From NCBI GenBank assembly GCA_947456505.1, contig CANGTC010000001.1:62001-126000 (forward strand): a stretch of DNA of 64,000 bases, given 5' to 3'. Numbering within the stretch: position 1 is the stretch's first letter; the number at the start of each line of letters is the position of its first letter. Source of the DNA: Beijerinckiaceae bacterium (lineage in GTDB: Bacteria > Pseudomonadota > Alphaproteobacteria > Rhizobiales > Beijerinckiaceae). The position numbers and the translations under genes are program-made. The notes under the pieces are model-generated. The model was not told the DNA's origin. It worked only from the letters and a program-made list of their open reading frames with translations, and made no database searches. Below are positions 44,394 through 55,418 of this stretch, piece after piece.

Positions 44394-45356
44394 TCCGCCT
44401 TCTTTAAATGGCACGCCACCGCATGCCCCGGCGCGATCTCCACCAATTCCGGCTCGGCCTGACGGCAGATCGCCTCCGCCAGGGGGCAGCGGGTGTGGAA
44501 GCGGCAGCCTGAGGGGGGCGCGATAGGGCTGGGGGTTTCGCCCGTGATCAGGGTGCGGGTCCGGCGGCGGGTGGGGTCAGGAACCGGCACCGCCGAGAGC
44601 AGCGCCTGGGTATAGGGATGGGCGGGCGCGGCGAAGAGGGTTTCGCGCGCGGCCACCTCCACCATCTTGCCCAGATACATGACCGCGACCCGGTGGGAGA
44701 TGTGCTCCACCACCGAAAGGTCATGGGCGACGAAGAGATAGGCGAGGCCGAGATCCCGTTGCAGGTCGCTCAGCAGATTGATCACCTGCGCCTGAATGGA
44801 GACGTCCAGCGCGCTGACGGGCTCATCGCAGACGATCAGGGCCGGGTTCACCGCCAGCGCCCTGGCGATGCCGAGGCGCTGCCGCTGGCCGCCGGAGAAC
44901 TCGTGCGGGAAGTTGCGCATCTGCTCGCGCCGCAGGCCTACCCTGTCAAAAAGCGCCGCCACCCGCCGGTCCAGTTCGGCGCCCTCCGCGAGGGCGAAAT
45001 TCACCAGCGGTTCGGCCACGATGTCGCCCGCGCGGTGGCGCGGGTTGAGGGAGGAAAAGGGGTCCTGAAAGATGATCTGCAGATTGCGCCGCAGGGGCCG
45101 CATCTGGCTCTCGGGAAGATGGGCGATGTCTTCGCCGCGCAGTTCGATGCGCCCGGAGGTAGGTTCGTTGAGGCGTACGATGCAGCGCGCCACGCTCGAC
45201 TTGCCGCAGCCGCTCTCCCCCACCAGACCCAGCGTCTCGCCAGCGGCGATGTCGAAGGACACCCCATCGACCGCCCGCACGAAACGCTGCGGCTCCAGAA
45301 AACCGCGTGACGTCGGATAGTATTTGACCAGGTCTTTGACGGCGAGGAGCGGGGCG

Positions 45357-45367
<11 letters not shown>
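44381..45367 (-). CDS. Dipeptide/oligopeptide-type ABC transporter ATPase, DppF-like (system 1)
   Basis: 328 residues from the ATG at 45367, overlapping the previous ATPase gene by 11 bases; the much longer frame is shadow. Walker A GESGCGKSS, signature FSGGQRQR, Walker B LIVCDEPVSALD, H-loop VAHDLSVVEH. The C-terminal oligopeptide-transporter extension is present with its cysteines (SGCRFHTRCPLAEAIC and AVACHL). Last gene of a seven-gene operon. Substrate may be a peptide, but family members also take glutathione, nickel chelates and opines. Confidence 0.92.
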
Positions 45368-46381
<1,014 letters not shown>

Positions 46382-46382
<1 letters not shown>

Positions 46383-47257
46383 CAGCGTCGCCCCGCCATG
46401 CGTGGATCCAGCGCATCGCGCAACCCATCGCCCAGCAGGTTGATGGAGAGCACCGTCAGGCCCAGCATCATGCCGGGGCACAGCAGGATCCAGGGGGCGT
46501 TACGGATGAAAGTGCGGCCCCCCGCCATCATGTTGCCCCAGCTCGGCGTTTCCGGCGGCGTGCCGACCCCGAGGAAGCTCAGGGACGCCTCCAGAATGAC
46601 CGCCAGCGCACAGATGAAGGTGCCCTGCACGATCAGGGGCGCCAGCACATTGGGCAGCACATGGCGCACCAGCAATTTGAGGGGCCGCGTGCCCACGGCG
46701 ATGGCGGCCTCCACATAGGTCTGCTCGCGCACACTCAAAACGACGGAACGCACCACGCGAACCACGCGAGGAATTTCGGGCAGGGTGATCGCCACGATCA
46801 GGGTCATGGCGCCGGGCTTGTTGATGGACACCAGCGCCACGGCGAGCAGGATCCCCGGGATCGACATGATGGCGTCCATGATGCGCATGACAATCGCATC
46901 GACCCGCCGATAAAAGCCCGCCACGATGCCGATGGTGAGGCCGAAGAGGGTGCTGAACAGGGTGACGCCCAGACCCACCAGCAAGGACACCTGTCCGCCA
47001 TGGATGGCCCGGCTGAACACGTCGCGGCCGAAGGAATCCGTGCCGAATGGATGCTCCCACGAGGGCGGCCGCAAGCGTTGGATCGGCGCCATGGCGAGGG
47101 GGTCCGCCAAGGGCAACAGGGGCGCACACAGCGAAGCCAGCGCCACAATGAGCACAAAGGCCCCCGCCGCCGTCATAACCCAGTTGCGCGCCAGCGCCCG
47201 CCGCAAACCGGACTGGCGCGGGACAGGACTCGCAACGGCTTCAGAAAACAGGGACAA
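46382..47257 (-). CDS. ABC transporter permease, DppC-like (system 1)
   Basis: 291 residues with an N-terminal membrane segment, the periplasmic HPFGTDSFGRDVFSRAIHGG motif of DppC proteins, several further helices and the EAA-type loop VGTRPLKLLVRHVLPNVLAP. It contacts the ATPases in the inner membrane and dimerises with the DppB-like permease, from which it is 9 bases away. Confidence 0.93.
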
Positions 47258-47266
47258 GGGGCTTCC

Positions 47267-48208
47267 TCAATAGCGAATGCGCGGATCGAGCGCGAGATAG
47301 GCGAGGTCGATGGCGAGGTTCAGCATCACATAGACGAAGGAAAAGAACAGGATCAGGCCCTGAATGACCGGGTAGTCATGGGCGAGGATGGCGTCGACCG
47401 TGAGCCGACCGAGGCCAGGAATGGAGAAGACGCTTTCCGTGATCACCGCACCCCCGATCACCAGCGCGACGCCTACGCCCGCCGTGGTGAGGATCGGCAC
47501 AGAAGCGTTCTTCAGCGCATGGACGAAGAGCACCGCCGATTGCGGCAAACCCTTGGCGCGGGCGGTGCGAATATAGTCCTGCCGCAGGATCTCCAGCATG
47601 GTAGCCCGCGTCATGCGCGTCAGCAGCGCCACATAGGCGAGGCCCAGCGTTACGGTAGGCAGCGCTATATGGGACAGGAAGGGGCCAAGCCCCTCGCCGA
47701 TGGGTTTGAATCCCTGCACGGGAAACCACCGCCACTGGATCGCGAAGAGCCATACCAGCAGATAGCCAGTGAAGAAAACCGGAAAGGAGAAGGACATCAC
47801 CGAGCCGATCATCACCATCCGGTCGGCGATGGCGCCCGACCGGGAGGCGGCGAAGACGCCCAGCGGCACCGACACGCAAAGCGCGAAGATCATGGTGGTG
47901 ATCGCAAGGGAAATGGTTGGCTCCAGCCTTTGCAGGATCAGTTGCGTAACCGGCAGGTTCGACAGCACCGAATGGCCCAGATCGCCCTGCGCCAATTGAC
48001 CGATCCAGATCACGAATTGATCCAGAAGCGGCTTGTCCAGCCCCAAAGCCATGCGTACGCGTTCGATGTCTTCCTGCGTGGCGGAATCACCCGCGATGAG
48101 GCTCGCCGGATCCGTCGGGCTTAGCCGCAGAAGCAGGAAGACAAAGGTGACCACGGTCGCCGCCACCGGGATAACGCCGAGGATGCGCTTGAAGACATAA
48201 CCCAGCAT
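47267..48208 (-). CDS. ABC transporter permease, DppB-like (system 1)
   Basis: 313 residues, six predicted membrane helices. LGYVFKRILGVIPVAATV start, the GLDKPLLDQFVIWIGQLAQGDLG segment, EAA loop RTARAKGLPQSAVLFVHALKNA and SIPGLGRLTVDAILAHDYPV near the end are characteristic. Starts six bases after the binding-protein gene stop. Confidence 0.93.
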   Translation of the reverse strand: MLGYVFKRILGVIPVAATVVTFVFLLLRLSPTDPASLIAGDSATQEDIERVRMALGLDKPLLDQFVIWIGQLAQGDLGHSVLSNLPVTQLILQRLEPTISLAITTMIFALCVSVPLGVFAASRSGAIADRMVMIGSVMSFSFPVFFTGYLLVWLFAIQWRWFPVQGFKPIGEGLGPFLSHIALPTVTLGLAYVALLTRMTRATMLEILRQDYIRTARAKGLPQSAVLFVHALKNASVPILTTAGVGVALVIGGAVITESVFSIPGLGRLTVDAILAHDYPVIQGLILFFSFVYVMLNLAIDLAYLALDPRIRY

Positions 48209-48214
48209 GGCGCC

Positions 48215-49789
48215 TCAGCCGCCCTTCTCCATGCCCCAGTAAACCACAAGCGGGGTTTGCGAAATATTCGTGATCGCCTTGCGATGCGCCATCCAGGTGG
48301 AGGTTTGCATGACCGGCACATAGGGCACGAATTCCACGGCCCTCAGCTGGATCTTCTCCGCGACCGCTTTGCGCTGATCCATGGTCGCAGCCCTGGCGAA
48401 GTCATCCTTCAACCGCTCGATTTCGGCGTCGCAGGGCCAACCCGCCGCCGCCTGGTCGCAGTTGGAGGCGAGATAGATATTGGTCATGGGCGAGGCTACA
48501 TCGACGCCGAAGTTGCCGGAATGCGCCAGATGCCAGCCGCCTTGGCCGGGCGGCTCCTTCTTGTTGCGACGCGTCAGCATGGAGTTGTAGTCCATGCCCT
48601 GCAATTCGACATTGACCCCGATCTTGCGCAACTGCGACGCCGTCACCAGAGTGGCGCCGTCGAAAGCTGGCTGATTGGTCGGCTCAAGAATGACGATCTT
48701 TTCGCCTGCATAGCCCGCTTCCTTCATCAGGGCGCGGGCCTTTTCCAGATCCGGTTTGACGGCGCCTGCGGTCGATCCATAGATGGAGCCGCACATCAGA
48801 TAGGCAGGGCAAACCGAATAGAGCGATTTGTCGCCCGCGACCGCCTGCCCATAGAGCTCCTGGTCCACCAGATAGAGCAGCGCTTGCCGCGCCTTGGCGT
48901 TGTTGAAAGGCGGATGCAGATGGTTCATGCGCAAATAGGGCTGATTGCCCGTCACATCCGTGGCGCGCACGACCAGCTGGGAATCGCTTTTCAACTGGGG
49001 CATCACCTCGAAGGCGAGGCTCTCGATCAGATCGATTTCGCCGGCCGCAAGGGCATTGGCGGCTGTATTGACATCGGGCATGCTGATCCACTCGACGCGG
49101 TCGAGCTTGACCACCTTGGCGCCAGCCATGCCGTTCGGAGGATCGTTGCGGGGCTTGTAGTCCTTGTTTCGCTCGTAGACGCTCTTGACGCCCGGCTGCC
49201 AAAGGTCCTTGCGGAACACGAAGGGGCCCGAGCCAATGGGTTCGAATTGCGGGGAGCCATCAGGCAGGTTGGCGATCCGCTCCGGCAGCATGAAGGGCGC
49301 GTTGCCGCTGGGCTTGGCGAGGGCGTCGAGCACAAGCCCGAAGGGCTCGCGCAGCTTCAGGATGATGGTTGTCTCGCCCTCTGCCGACAGGCCGTCCATA
49401 GCCGCCGCCAGTTTGGTTCCAAGCCCGTCCTTGCGCAGGAAACGCTTTAATGATGCGACGCAGTCGGCCGCCGTCACCGGCTTGCCATCATGCCAGCGCA
49501 GGCCCTCGCGCAGGGTGAAGCGCCATGTCAGCTTGTCATCGGACTGGGACCAGTCGCCCACCATCTGGGGCTTGGGCTGACGCTGCTCGTCAAGGGCGAA
49601 CAGAGTTTCATAGATCAGGTGTCCATGGTTGCGCGTGCCATAGTTCGTATTCACGAAGGGATCGAGAATACGCACTTCAAGCTGCGGTACGGAGCGAATG
49701 ATCTTGTCGGCGGCCTGCGCTGGAAGCGCGAGGCCAAGGGTTGCGCTCAAGGCGAGGCCAAGGCTGCGAAGGCGGGAGACGTTTCCCAT
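48215..49789 (-). CDS. Family 5 extracellular solute-binding protein (system 1)
   Basis: 524 residues from the ATG at 49789 (a GTG directly before it is in frame); GGGGGAA lies upstream. Signal peptide ends at PAQAA. IRSVPQLEVRILDPFVNTNYG and TWRFTLREGLRWHDGKPVTAADCV are the family 5 hallmarks. It delivers the substrate to the BCDF complex encoded next. It is not especially like the two binding proteins at 51975 and 60562. Follows the flavin monooxygenase by ten bases, so import and oxygenation are likely co-regulated. Confidence 0.92.
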   Translation of the reverse strand: MGNVSRLRSLGLALSATLGLALPAQAADKIIRSVPQLEVRILDPFVNTNYGTRNHGHLIYETLFALDEQRQPKPQMVGDWSQSDDKLTWRFTLREGLRWHDGKPVTAADCVASLKRFLRKDGLGTKLAAAMDGLSAEGETTIILKLREPFGLVLDALAKPSGNAPFMLPERIANLPDGSPQFEPIGSGPFVFRKDLWQPGVKSVYERNKDYKPRNDPPNGMAGAKVVKLDRVEWISMPDVNTAANALAAGEIDLIESLAFEVMPQLKSDSQLVVRATDVTGNQPYLRMNHLHPPFNNAKARQALLYLVDQELYGQAVAGDKSLYSVCPAYLMCGSIYGSTAGAVKPDLEKARALMKEAGYAGEKIVILEPTNQPAFDGATLVTASQLRKIGVNVELQGMDYNSMLTRRNKKEPPGQGGWHLAHSGNFGVDVASPMTNIYLASNCDQAAAGWPCDAEIERLKDDFARAATMDQRKAVAEKIQLRAVEFVPYVPVMQTSTWMAHRKAITNISQTPLVVYWGMEKGG

Positions 49790-49799
49790 CACGTTCCCC

Positions 49800-50963
49800 C
49801 TATTCGGCTGCGGCGCGCGGGGTCTGGGGCTGCCGATCGCGGAAATAGGGCAGGATCTCCTCTGCGATGGCGATCTGATTTTCCGTCACCAGCGCGTGCG
49901 GCATGGTGCCGAACTGGGTTTTGGTGAGGGAAATATTGAAGCGCGCGCGATCCTGACAGGCCGCGAGTTTCTCGCGCACCGTGTTGGGGCTGCCCACGAT
50001 CACCATCCCCTTCTCGATGATCTCCTCAGCGCTTTGCCGACCGCCACGAACAGCCTTGATGGCGCGCACGCGTTTGATGGACTCCACGCTGGAATAGCCG
50101 GGCGGGCTCATCATGGCCGGGTTGCGGGTCAGGAACTCGTTCATATAGGCCTCAAGATGGGGCCGCACGTCGCGCATGGCCTTCTCGTCGGTCTCGCGCA
50201 CGAAGATCGCGTTGGACCAGGCGAGCTGATCGGGCGAGGCCTCATAACCCGCCTTGTCTGCCTCCTGCCGGTAAAGATCGAAGGTGCGGGCCACGGCATC
50301 AAAGGGCGCCAGGGTCTGACAATAGGTGTAGCGCTTTTGCGCCGCCCAGCGGATCGTGCTCAGGGAGCCCGACGAGGGAATGAAGATCGGCGGATGGGGC
50401 TGCTGATAGGGGCGCGGCCAGGGATTCACATATTTGAACTTGTAATATTTGCCCTCGTAGGCGAAGGGCCCGGGCTCGGTCCAGGCGCGAATGATCAGGT
50501 CATGAGCTTCGGCGAAGCGCTCCTGGGATTCCGCCGGATTGGTGCCGAAGCTGTGATACTCCGCGCCGATGCCGCGCACGAAGCCCGCGATGAAATTGCC
50601 GCGCGTGATATTGTCCAGCATGGCGTATTCTTCCGCTACGGTGAGCGGGTTGTTGAGCAGCGGCAAGGCGCGGCCCAGCACGGCGAGCTTGCCGTTCTTG
50701 ATACGCCGCGCCAGCGCGCCCGCCATCACGCCGGGCGTGGGCATGAGACCATAAGCGGTTTGATGGTGCTCGTTCACCACCAGGCCATCGAAACCCAGCT
50801 GGTCCGCAAATTCCATCTGGTCGAGATATTCGTTGTAGAGTTCGGCGCCCTTGATGGGGTCGTAATGCTTATTGGAGAGCGTCACCCAGGCGCTGCCCGC
50901 CTCACGGATGGCGTCAAGGTCCATATGCGCATAGGGCATGAGGTGAAAATGAAAGATCTTCAT
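49800..50963 (-). CDS. LLM-class flavin-dependent monooxygenase (copy 2)
   Basis: 387 residues from the ATG at 50963, coupled to the hydrolase-fold gene by an ATGA overlap. MKIFHFHLMPYAHMDL, FDGLVVNEHHQTAYGLMPTPG, VAEEYAMLDNITRGNFIAGF and RPYQQPHPPIFIPSSG align with copy 1 at 16828. It lies at the head of the ABC operon, so its substrate is probably what that transporter brings in. A reduced-flavin donor must come from elsewhere. Confidence 0.9.
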   Translation of the reverse strand: MKIFHFHLMPYAHMDLDAIREAGSAWVTLSNKHYDPIKGAELYNEYLDQMEFADQLGFDGLVVNEHHQTAYGLMPTPGVMAGALARRIKNGKLAVLGRALPLLNNPLTVAEEYAMLDNITRGNFIAGFVRGIGAEYHSFGTNPAESQERFAEAHDLIIRAWTEPGPFAYEGKYYKFKYVNPWPRPYQQPHPPIFIPSSGSLSTIRWAAQKRYTYCQTLAPFDAVARTFDLYRQEADKAGYEASPDQLAWSNAIFVRETDEKAMRDVRPHLEAYMNEFLTRNPAMMSPPGYSSVESIKRVRAIKAVRGGRQSAEEIIEKGMVIVGSPNTVREKLAACQDRARFNISLTKTQFGTMPHALVTENQIAIAEEILPYFRDRQPQTPRAAAE

Positions 50964-51751
50964 GATGCGGCCCTCTCGATAGACTGGAACGTGTCGACAA
51001 GCCCCGTGAAAGCGGCGGGAGCCTCCAATTGCGGGGCATGACCGCAATTGGGCAACATCTCCAGCCGGGCGCCGGGAATGAGCCTGCGCCATTCCTCCCC
51101 ATAGGGTTTTGGAAAGAGGCGGTCTTCCGCGCCCCAGATGATCAGGGTCGGCTTGGCGATCCGATGCAGCCATTTGCACAGATCCGGATCATGCAGCCGC
51201 GGCTGCCAGGTGAGCCGGGCGTTGACCTCATAATTCTGCAGTCGGGCGTCTTCCAGCTCCGGCGTCATAACCTCGGCGACGATGGGTTCGGCGAGCGCGG
51301 CGTCGTGGAAGAGGCTACGCACGACCTCCTCCTCGCTCATCAGGAATGGGTCGATCTGCGCAACCCCATTAATATGGAGGCCCGCGGCCGCGCTCAGGAT
51401 CAGGCTGTCGACGCGGGCAGGATTGCGCGTCGCCAGATCCGCCGCGATCCAGCCGCCGCAACCCAGACCCAGCAGCTTGACGTGATCGATGTTCAGGACA
51501 TCGAGGAAGTCGAGGTAGAAATTCGCGAGGTCGGAGACATTGTCGAGCCAATCCGGCAGCGCTTGCCCACCAAAGCCAGGATGCTCTGGCAAAAGGACCT
51601 CATGGGTCTGCGCCAGCTCGTCCATAAAGGGTCGCCATGTCTGGGGACCGACGAAATCATTGAGGATCAACAAGGGCTGCCCGCGCCCCGCCCGCGACAA
51701 ACGAAGCTTGTAGCCCCGCACGTCCAAACTATCTTCCGACGGCGCCTGCAT
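50960..51751 (-). CDS. Alpha/beta-hydrolase-fold protein lacking the nucleophile Ser
   Basis: 263 residues from the ATG at 51751 (GGGGG five bases upstream; another ATG lies 15 bases earlier). The fold is clear: LLPEHPGFGGQALPDW, a strand-helix elbow, LIIWGAEDRLFP with the acid, and NCGHAPQLEAP with the base. The elbow reads LLGLGCGGW, so the position of the Ser in G-x-S-x-G is Gly and the next residue is Cys; the usual oxyanion HG is also changed (LNDFVGP). It is therefore probably not an ordinary esterase. First gene of the operon with the monooxygenase and ABC system 1. Confidence 0.85.
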   Translation of the reverse strand: MQAPSEDSLDVRGYKLRLSRAGRGQPLLILNDFVGPQTWRPFMDELAQTHEVLLPEHPGFGGQALPDWLDNVSDLANFYLDFLDVLNIDHVKLLGLGCGGWIAADLATRNPARVDSLILSAAAGLHINGVAQIDPFLMSEEEVVRSLFHDAALAEPIVAEVMTPELEDARLQNYEVNARLTWQPRLHDPDLCKWLHRIAKPTLIIWGAEDRLFPKPYGEEWRRLIPGARLEMLPNCGHAPQLEAPAAFTGLVDTFQSIERAAS

Positions 51752-51974
51752 TGTTTCCCCCAACATGTGCTTTTGATCAGGCTAGAGCGCGCCGGCGCCG
51801 CCTGTCAACCGCCGACGAGGGTTGCCAGCGCTGTTAAAGACCGGCTGGCGTAATGCTGAATTTGCAAGCGGGGCGCGAGGCGAGGCGTATGAGCGTCTTT
51901 CGTCCCGCCGGTTGCATGCGCGAGGTCCGGACCGCGACCGGAGGCGATGATCCAGTCCTGACCTCAACGTTCCA

Positions 51975-53501
51975 TCAACGCATTTTCACGTCGAGCCACC
52001 AGGCCTCGCCAGATGGATCGTTCGGCCATTCGATGTTCGAACGGACGCCATTGATGAGCCTATGGGACCACAAGAACTGGGCCGGCGCCTCTTCGGCGAG
52101 CTTTTCCGAAACCTGCCGCAGGATTTCGCACCGCTTTTCAGGCTCGAAACTCGCTCTGGCCTTCTGGAACAGAGCGTCGACATCCGGGTTTGAATATTTG
52201 ATGCGTGGCGACACGCCGGTTTCGAAATATTGAGACAGGGCGACCGCCGGATCGGCGACCTGCCCGCGCCCCATATAATACATCGGGACCTTGCCGTTGC
52301 GCACATCAGCCCAAAGGTTCGCCCATTCGGGCGTTTTCAGCGTCACCTTGAACCCGGCCTGGGTCAGCATCTGAGCGATCGCTTCGGAAATTTGCCGGTC
52401 CGAAATATAGCGTCCTGTGGAGGAATAATACTCAATCTCGGGACCGCCGTTTGCATAGCCCGCCTCGGCGAGAAGCGCCTTCGCCTTCTGCACATCATAA
52501 CGCGCGGCGGACTTCGCGTCGCCCTGATAGCAGAATTGATTGGGCCCGAGCGGGCCATTCAGCGGATCGGCGTAGCCGAGCAGCAATCGTTGCATGATCG
52601 CATCACGATTGATCGCATGGGCTGCGGCTCGCCTGACGCGCGGGTCATCCCAGGGTTTCGCCGAAGGGCTCATCGCCAGGAACATGATTTCGACAGAACC
52701 AGTCTGCACAACCTTGACGTCCGCACCGTTCTTGAGCCTGTCAACAAGTTGCGGCGGCACAAGGCGGGCGACCTGGATCTCATTGTTCAGCAACGCCGTC
52801 ACCCGTTGCTCCGGCTCTCGCATCTGCCGATAGACGACCACGTCCGGAGCCTCGGGCCGCGCTTCCGGCCAAAGGGGATTTTTGCGGATCACATAGCGTT
52901 GATCGACGGCGAAATCCTCGAATTTGTAAGGTCCCCATCCATGGGGATGGGTCCTGTAAGCCTGTTTGCCATGCTTCTCGAACAATTCCTCGCTGGTGAT
53001 GGCGAATTGTCCGAAAATATCCGCAGGCAGCTGAGAGCTGGGCGAGGTGGTGTTGATGTCCACGGTCTTGTCGTCAACGGCGACCACATCTTTCACGGAC
53101 GAGAACAGGAACCGTTGCTGGCTTTCCGGATCGGTCATGATCCGCTTCCAGGAGTGGACAACGTCTTTCGCCGTCGGCGCCGCGCCGCCATCGCTGCGCT
53201 TCAGATCAGTCCGCAGCGTGAAGCGCCAGGTATTGCCATTGTTGATGACTTCCCATTTCTCAGCGAGCATTCCCACGAATGCTTTTTTCTCATAGTCGAG
53301 ACGTCCAAGGCAGCCGTAGACCTGACACCAGATAAAATAGAGTTGGGATTCGCTCTCGGCGTAGGGATCCATGGTTGTGATGGTGGAGGCCGATGACACG
53401 TTCAGCACCCGGTCGGCCGCCTGCGACGCGGCAGGCGTGAAACCCAAAGCGAGCGTCGCCAAAGCGGCGGCGAAAGACGCGCGAGCCTGGATCTTCAACA
53501 T
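51975..53501 (-). CDS. Family 5 extracellular solute-binding protein (system 2, receptor a)
   Basis: 508 residues from the ATG at 53501, with GGAG upstream. Signal peptide ends near ASQAA. LNVSSASTITTMDPYAESES, YFIWCQVYGCLGRLDY and RTDLKRSDGGAAPTAKDVVH are shared in order with the protein at 60562, including the paired Cys in CxxYGCLGR, so the two are paralogues. No permease is adjacent on its strand; the nearest BCDF set (55419-59067) probably serves both. Divergent from the amidohydrolase at 53742. Confidence 0.9.
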   Translation of the reverse strand: MLKIQARASFAAALATLALGFTPAASQAADRVLNVSSASTITTMDPYAESESQLYFIWCQVYGCLGRLDYEKKAFVGMLAEKWEVINNGNTWRFTLRTDLKRSDGGAAPTAKDVVHSWKRIMTDPESQQRFLFSSVKDVVAVDDKTVDINTTSPSSQLPADIFGQFAITSEELFEKHGKQAYRTHPHGWGPYKFEDFAVDQRYVIRKNPLWPEARPEAPDVVVYRQMREPEQRVTALLNNEIQVARLVPPQLVDRLKNGADVKVVQTGSVEIMFLAMSPSAKPWDDPRVRRAAAHAINRDAIMQRLLLGYADPLNGPLGPNQFCYQGDAKSAARYDVQKAKALLAEAGYANGGPEIEYYSSTGRYISDRQISEAIAQMLTQAGFKVTLKTPEWANLWADVRNGKVPMYYMGRGQVADPAVALSQYFETGVSPRIKYSNPDVDALFQKARASFEPEKRCEILRQVSEKLAEEAPAQFLWSHRLINGVRSNIEWPNDPSGEAWWLDVKMR

Positions 53502-53741
53502 AAGCCTCTCCCCCAAAGTCGCGTTTTTTTCTCGCGATGCATCGCATTAAGCCAGAAATTTCGCGAAGATCAAGTTACTTCGAGATATGGCGTTTATGTG
53601 CGCCGACGCACCCTGCCGCAATCTTGCGCAGCCCATCCGCGTGAACTCGTGGCGGTCCCTGCCCCCGTTGCGGGCCAGCACAGGAGATCTTGCCTCTCCC
53701 CGAAGTGATTGTTACGCTTCGACGCCCATGGGAGGTACAAG

Positions 53742-55403
53742 ATGCACGCAGCGATCGCACCGGATCTCATCCTCACGAATGGGCGCATCCTGACCTCCGA
53801 TGCGGACAATACGGAGGCGGAAGCTGTCGCGGTGAAGATGGGGCGCATTCTGGCGGTTGGCTCCAGTCGCGAGATCATGGCGCTGAGGGGGTCGGCGACG
53901 CAGGTTCTGGACCTTCGCGGCCGCACAGTGCTTCCCGGCCTCACCGATCCCCATGTGCATCTGGCGGACGACGGCGCCGCCTCGCTCCACAACATCGACG
54001 TGCGGGACTTCAACACCAATGTGCGCTCCATCGACCATATTCTGGAGGTGGTGCGGGCGCAGGCGCGCGAGGTTCCGCCCGGGACCTGGATCGTCGGCAC
54101 GGGCAGTCCCATGCAGGACTTCCGCATGCCGGAAAAGAGATTTCCGCGCCGCGAGGAGCTGGATCTGGTGGCGCCCGATCACCCCGTCTACATCGGTTTT
54201 GGCGCCCATGTGACCATCGCCAACAGCAAGGCGCTGGAGCTGGCCAAGGTCACCAAGGAGACGCAGGCGCCGGGCGGCGGCGCCATCGAGCTGGACGCCA
54301 TAACGGGCGAGCTGACCGGCAAACTCGTCGAGCGTGCGCAATATCTCGTCAAGAGCGCCAAACCCCCTTTCACTTATGAAGAGATGAAAGAGGGCATTGT
54401 ATTTGCAACCAAGCGAGCTTTGCGGCGCGGCGTAACGACGATCCACGATGTCGTCACCAACAACGAGACCATCCGCGCCTATCAGGAACTTGCGGCGGAA
54501 GGCCGTCTGCCCGTGCGCGTGAGCATGATGATCCGCATCATCGAGGCCAAGGTGACGCCCGAGAGCATGCTGAATCTCGGGCTCAAGACGGGCTTTGGCA
54601 ATGACTGGATCCGCATCGGCGGCGTCAAGATGTCCATTGACGGGGGCATCACCGGGCGGGTGGCGGCCTTCAGCCAGCCCTATGCGGACGATCCATGCCG
54701 CTGCGGCCTCATCCGCATTCCCAGAGAGGAGCTGGATTCGACGGTGGACGCCTACCATCGCGCGGGGAACCGGGTCTGCATCCACGCCATCGGCGACACG
54801 GCCATGGACATGGCGCTGGATGCGGTGGACAAGGCGCTCACCGCCAATCCGCGCGAGGATCACCGCCACCGCATCGAACATCTCGGCAACTGGATGATCA
54901 CCCCCGAGCGCCTCGCGCGCATTCGCAAGCTGGATGTGCTGCCGGTGCCTAACGTGCCCTTCCTGCACTATATCCACGATTCCCTGATGGAATGTATGGG
55001 TCCGGAGCGACTGGAGGGCGCTTTTGGCGTCCGCACCATGCTGGAGTCAGGCATCAAGCTGACGTCCGGCTCTGATGGTCCGGGCTACTGGCCCGCTGAT
55101 CCCCTGCGTGACATATGCACCTCGGTCTCCCGCAAGATCTGGAGCGGCGCCACGGTGGGTCCTGAAGAGGCGATCTCCGTGGAGCAGGCTTTACGCATGT
55201 TCACGATCAACGCCGCCTATAATGGCTTCGATGAGCGCATCAAGGGCTCCATCGAGCCGGGCAAGCTGGCTGACCTGGCGGTGCTGGCTGAAAACCCCTT
55301 CACGGTGGAGGCGGAGAAGATCAAGGACATTCCGGTGGATATGACCATCGTCGATGGCAAGGTCGCCTTCATGCACGAACAGGCGGTCGATCTGCATCAT
55401 TGA
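53742..55403 (+). CDS. Amidohydrolase, YtcJ-like
   Basis: 553 residues from the ATG at 53742, with GGAGG seven bases upstream. Metal ligands begin with His71 and His73 (GLTDPHVHL); a later histidine is in HAIGDTAMDMALD, another in HRIEHLGNW, and SGSDGPGYWPADP carries the terminal Asp. The large inserted domain and length are those of the YtcJ/amidohydrolase-3 group, which cleaves N-acyl and formamide-like bonds. It is cytoplasmic, divergent from a binding-protein gene and convergent with the ABC ATPases, consistent with hydrolysis of an imported amide. Confidence 0.9.
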   Translation: MHAAIAPDLILTNGRILTSDADNTEAEAVAVKMGRILAVGSSREIMALRGSATQVLDLRGRTVLPGLTDPHVHLADDGAASLHNIDVRDFNTNVRSIDHILEVVRAQAREVPPGTWIVGTGSPMQDFRMPEKRFPRREELDLVAPDHPVYIGFGAHVTIANSKALELAKVTKETQAPGGGAIELDAITGELTGKLVERAQYLVKSAKPPFTYEEMKEGIVFATKRALRRGVTTIHDVVTNNETIRAYQELAAEGRLPVRVSMMIRIIEAKVTPESMLNLGLKTGFGNDWIRIGGVKMSIDGGITGRVAAFSQPYADDPCRCGLIRIPREELDSTVDAYHRAGNRVCIHAIGDTAMDMALDAVDKALTANPREDHRHRIEHLGNWMITPERLARIRKLDVLPVPNVPFLHYIHDSLMECMGPERLEGAFGVRTMLESGIKLTSGSDGPGYWPADPLRDICTSVSRKIWSGATVGPEEAISVEQALRMFTINAAYNGFDERIKGSIEPGKLADLAVLAENPFTVEAEKIKDIPVDMTIVDGKVAFMHEQAVDLHH

Positions 55404-55418
55404 TGCAGGAAAGCGCCG

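Noticed and set aside
46661-49450. Long plus-strand frames opposite the permease and binding-protein genes
   Set aside because: His/Arg/Asp-rich antisense translations of membrane-protein and binding-protein genes.
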